A DNA stretch of 64,000 nucleotides. It comes from Nipponacmea schrenckii. Lineage: Eukaryota > Mollusca > Gastropoda > Lottiidae. Location of the stretch: NCBI GenBank assembly GCA_030562195.1, contig JAUJPP010000005.1, forward strand, positions 30,305,106 to 30,369,105. The letters are read 5' to 3'. Made by a program: the position numbers and the translations under genes. Within the stretch, counting starts at the first letter, position 1; each line of letters starts with the position of its first letter. The notes beneath the pieces were generated by a model. That model searched no databases and was not told where the DNA came from. It was given only the letters and a program-made list of their open reading frames with translations. Below, piece after piece: positions 63,481 to 64,000 of the stretch.

Positions 63481-63571
63481 AGAATGTTGTTATTTTCTCT
63501 TGGCTTCGCCTTTATGTTCTACGTTGAAAACATTGGAAATGTTAATCAATTTTTGCAATTTGTGAAATTAA

Positions 63572-64000
63572 AGGGGTCCAGGCTTTATTTGTTTCGGACA
63601 ATCATCCGACAGCCTCAAACACATGAAATCTTTTGGTTAGCTAATCAGAAATAGTCTACAGAGCTTACCTTTGAAATTTGAGCCTTCAAATTCATGTGTA
63701 TCCATAATTATCAGTGTTTGAAAAATCATAATGACTTAAGAAATTACTAATGTGCCGCCATATTGGAAAACGGTTTGTCTTGATAATCAAAGAGTTATCC
63801 TTCCCGTCGTGCAATAGGGGTCATATATATAAACAGACTACAACGCATTTTTCAATTGTAGACTTTGTCAACAGGACACACAATTTTCAGACTGACTGGA
63901 GACCAGCCGCGTACAGCACGGAAAAAAAAGTGAAATTTTTTGTTTGAGGCATATTTCAAGGTATTTTGCGATTTTCTCAGAGCTTGAATATTTCTGAGGA
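63572..64000. mobile_element. MITE with TTAA target, copy 2, cut by the window edge
   Basis: Preceded by TTAA at 63568-63571; starts AGGGGTCCAGGCTTTATTTG. It matches copy 1 along GTTTCGGACAATCATCCGAC and GACCAGCCGCGTACAGCACG to the end of the window. Same orientation, and the same TTAA flank in an unrelated site. Confidence 0.82.

Overview
This is a stretch of an animal nuclear genome, most probably a marine bivalve mollusc. It is AT-rich and gene-poor and has spliceosomal introns, CRE/YY1-type core promoters and two 500-N scaffold gaps. It carries a transposon mix typical of molluscs: BEL/Pao, Gypsy, DIRS, Penelope, LINEs, a tRNA-derived SINE, a Polinton polymerase remnant, and 'pearl'-like elements with roughly 160-bp core repeats and (ACGG)n tracts. 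The assignment to bivalves is inference; the assignment to Metazoa is secure.

Layout. 0-3.1 kb: minus-strand exons of an unrecognised gene, two of which join in phase, plus promoter-like DNA. 3.1-9.4 kb: a complete minus-strand BEL/Pao retrotransposon with 225-bp LTRs, a CCTAT target duplication and one large gag-pol frame cut short by a TAG. 9.4-13.8 kb: small candidate exons on both strands, a broken P2X7-like gene and a broken gene with a YfjI/DUF3987-type domain. 13.9-16.1 kb: two pearl-like elements. 16.4-17.3 kb: the first exon of an acidic protein, interrupted by a gap. 17.4-20.9 kb: a LINE fragment, a poly-T repeat and a dimeric minisatellite. 20.96-25.4 kb: a Gypsy element with identical LTRs but a broken gag/protease junction. 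26.1-28.4 kb: a decayed Polinton-type DNA polymerase B. 29.4-31.5 kb: a 2.07-kb foldback element with 680-bp arms. 31.6-37.2 kb: pearl-like arrays and a duplicated 0.6-kb repeat. 37.2-39.4 kb: a second inverted-repeat element.

39.5-49.8 kb holds the one gene that looks intact: a two-exon glycosyltransferase family 92 gene (485 codons). Its 8.75-kb intron is filled with pearl-like arrays and a minus-strand Penelope fragment. 50.4-50.9 kb is the second gap. 51.5-55.3 kb is a decayed DIRS-type element whose tyrosine recombinase is split by a 471-bp TTAA-flanked MITE. 57.6-59.7 kb: the C-terminal end of another Penelope element, then two exons of an uncharacterised family sometimes labelled G2/M-phase-specific E3 ligase-like, with a SINE in the intron. 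60.5-63.5 kb: a decayed LINE with an inverted copy of part of itself. A second copy of the MITE runs off the right edge.

There is no operon-like cooperation between genes. The region reads as nested insertions around a few host genes. BEL and Gypsy are the youngest insertions by LTR identity; DIRS, Polinton, Penelope and the LINEs are old and broken.
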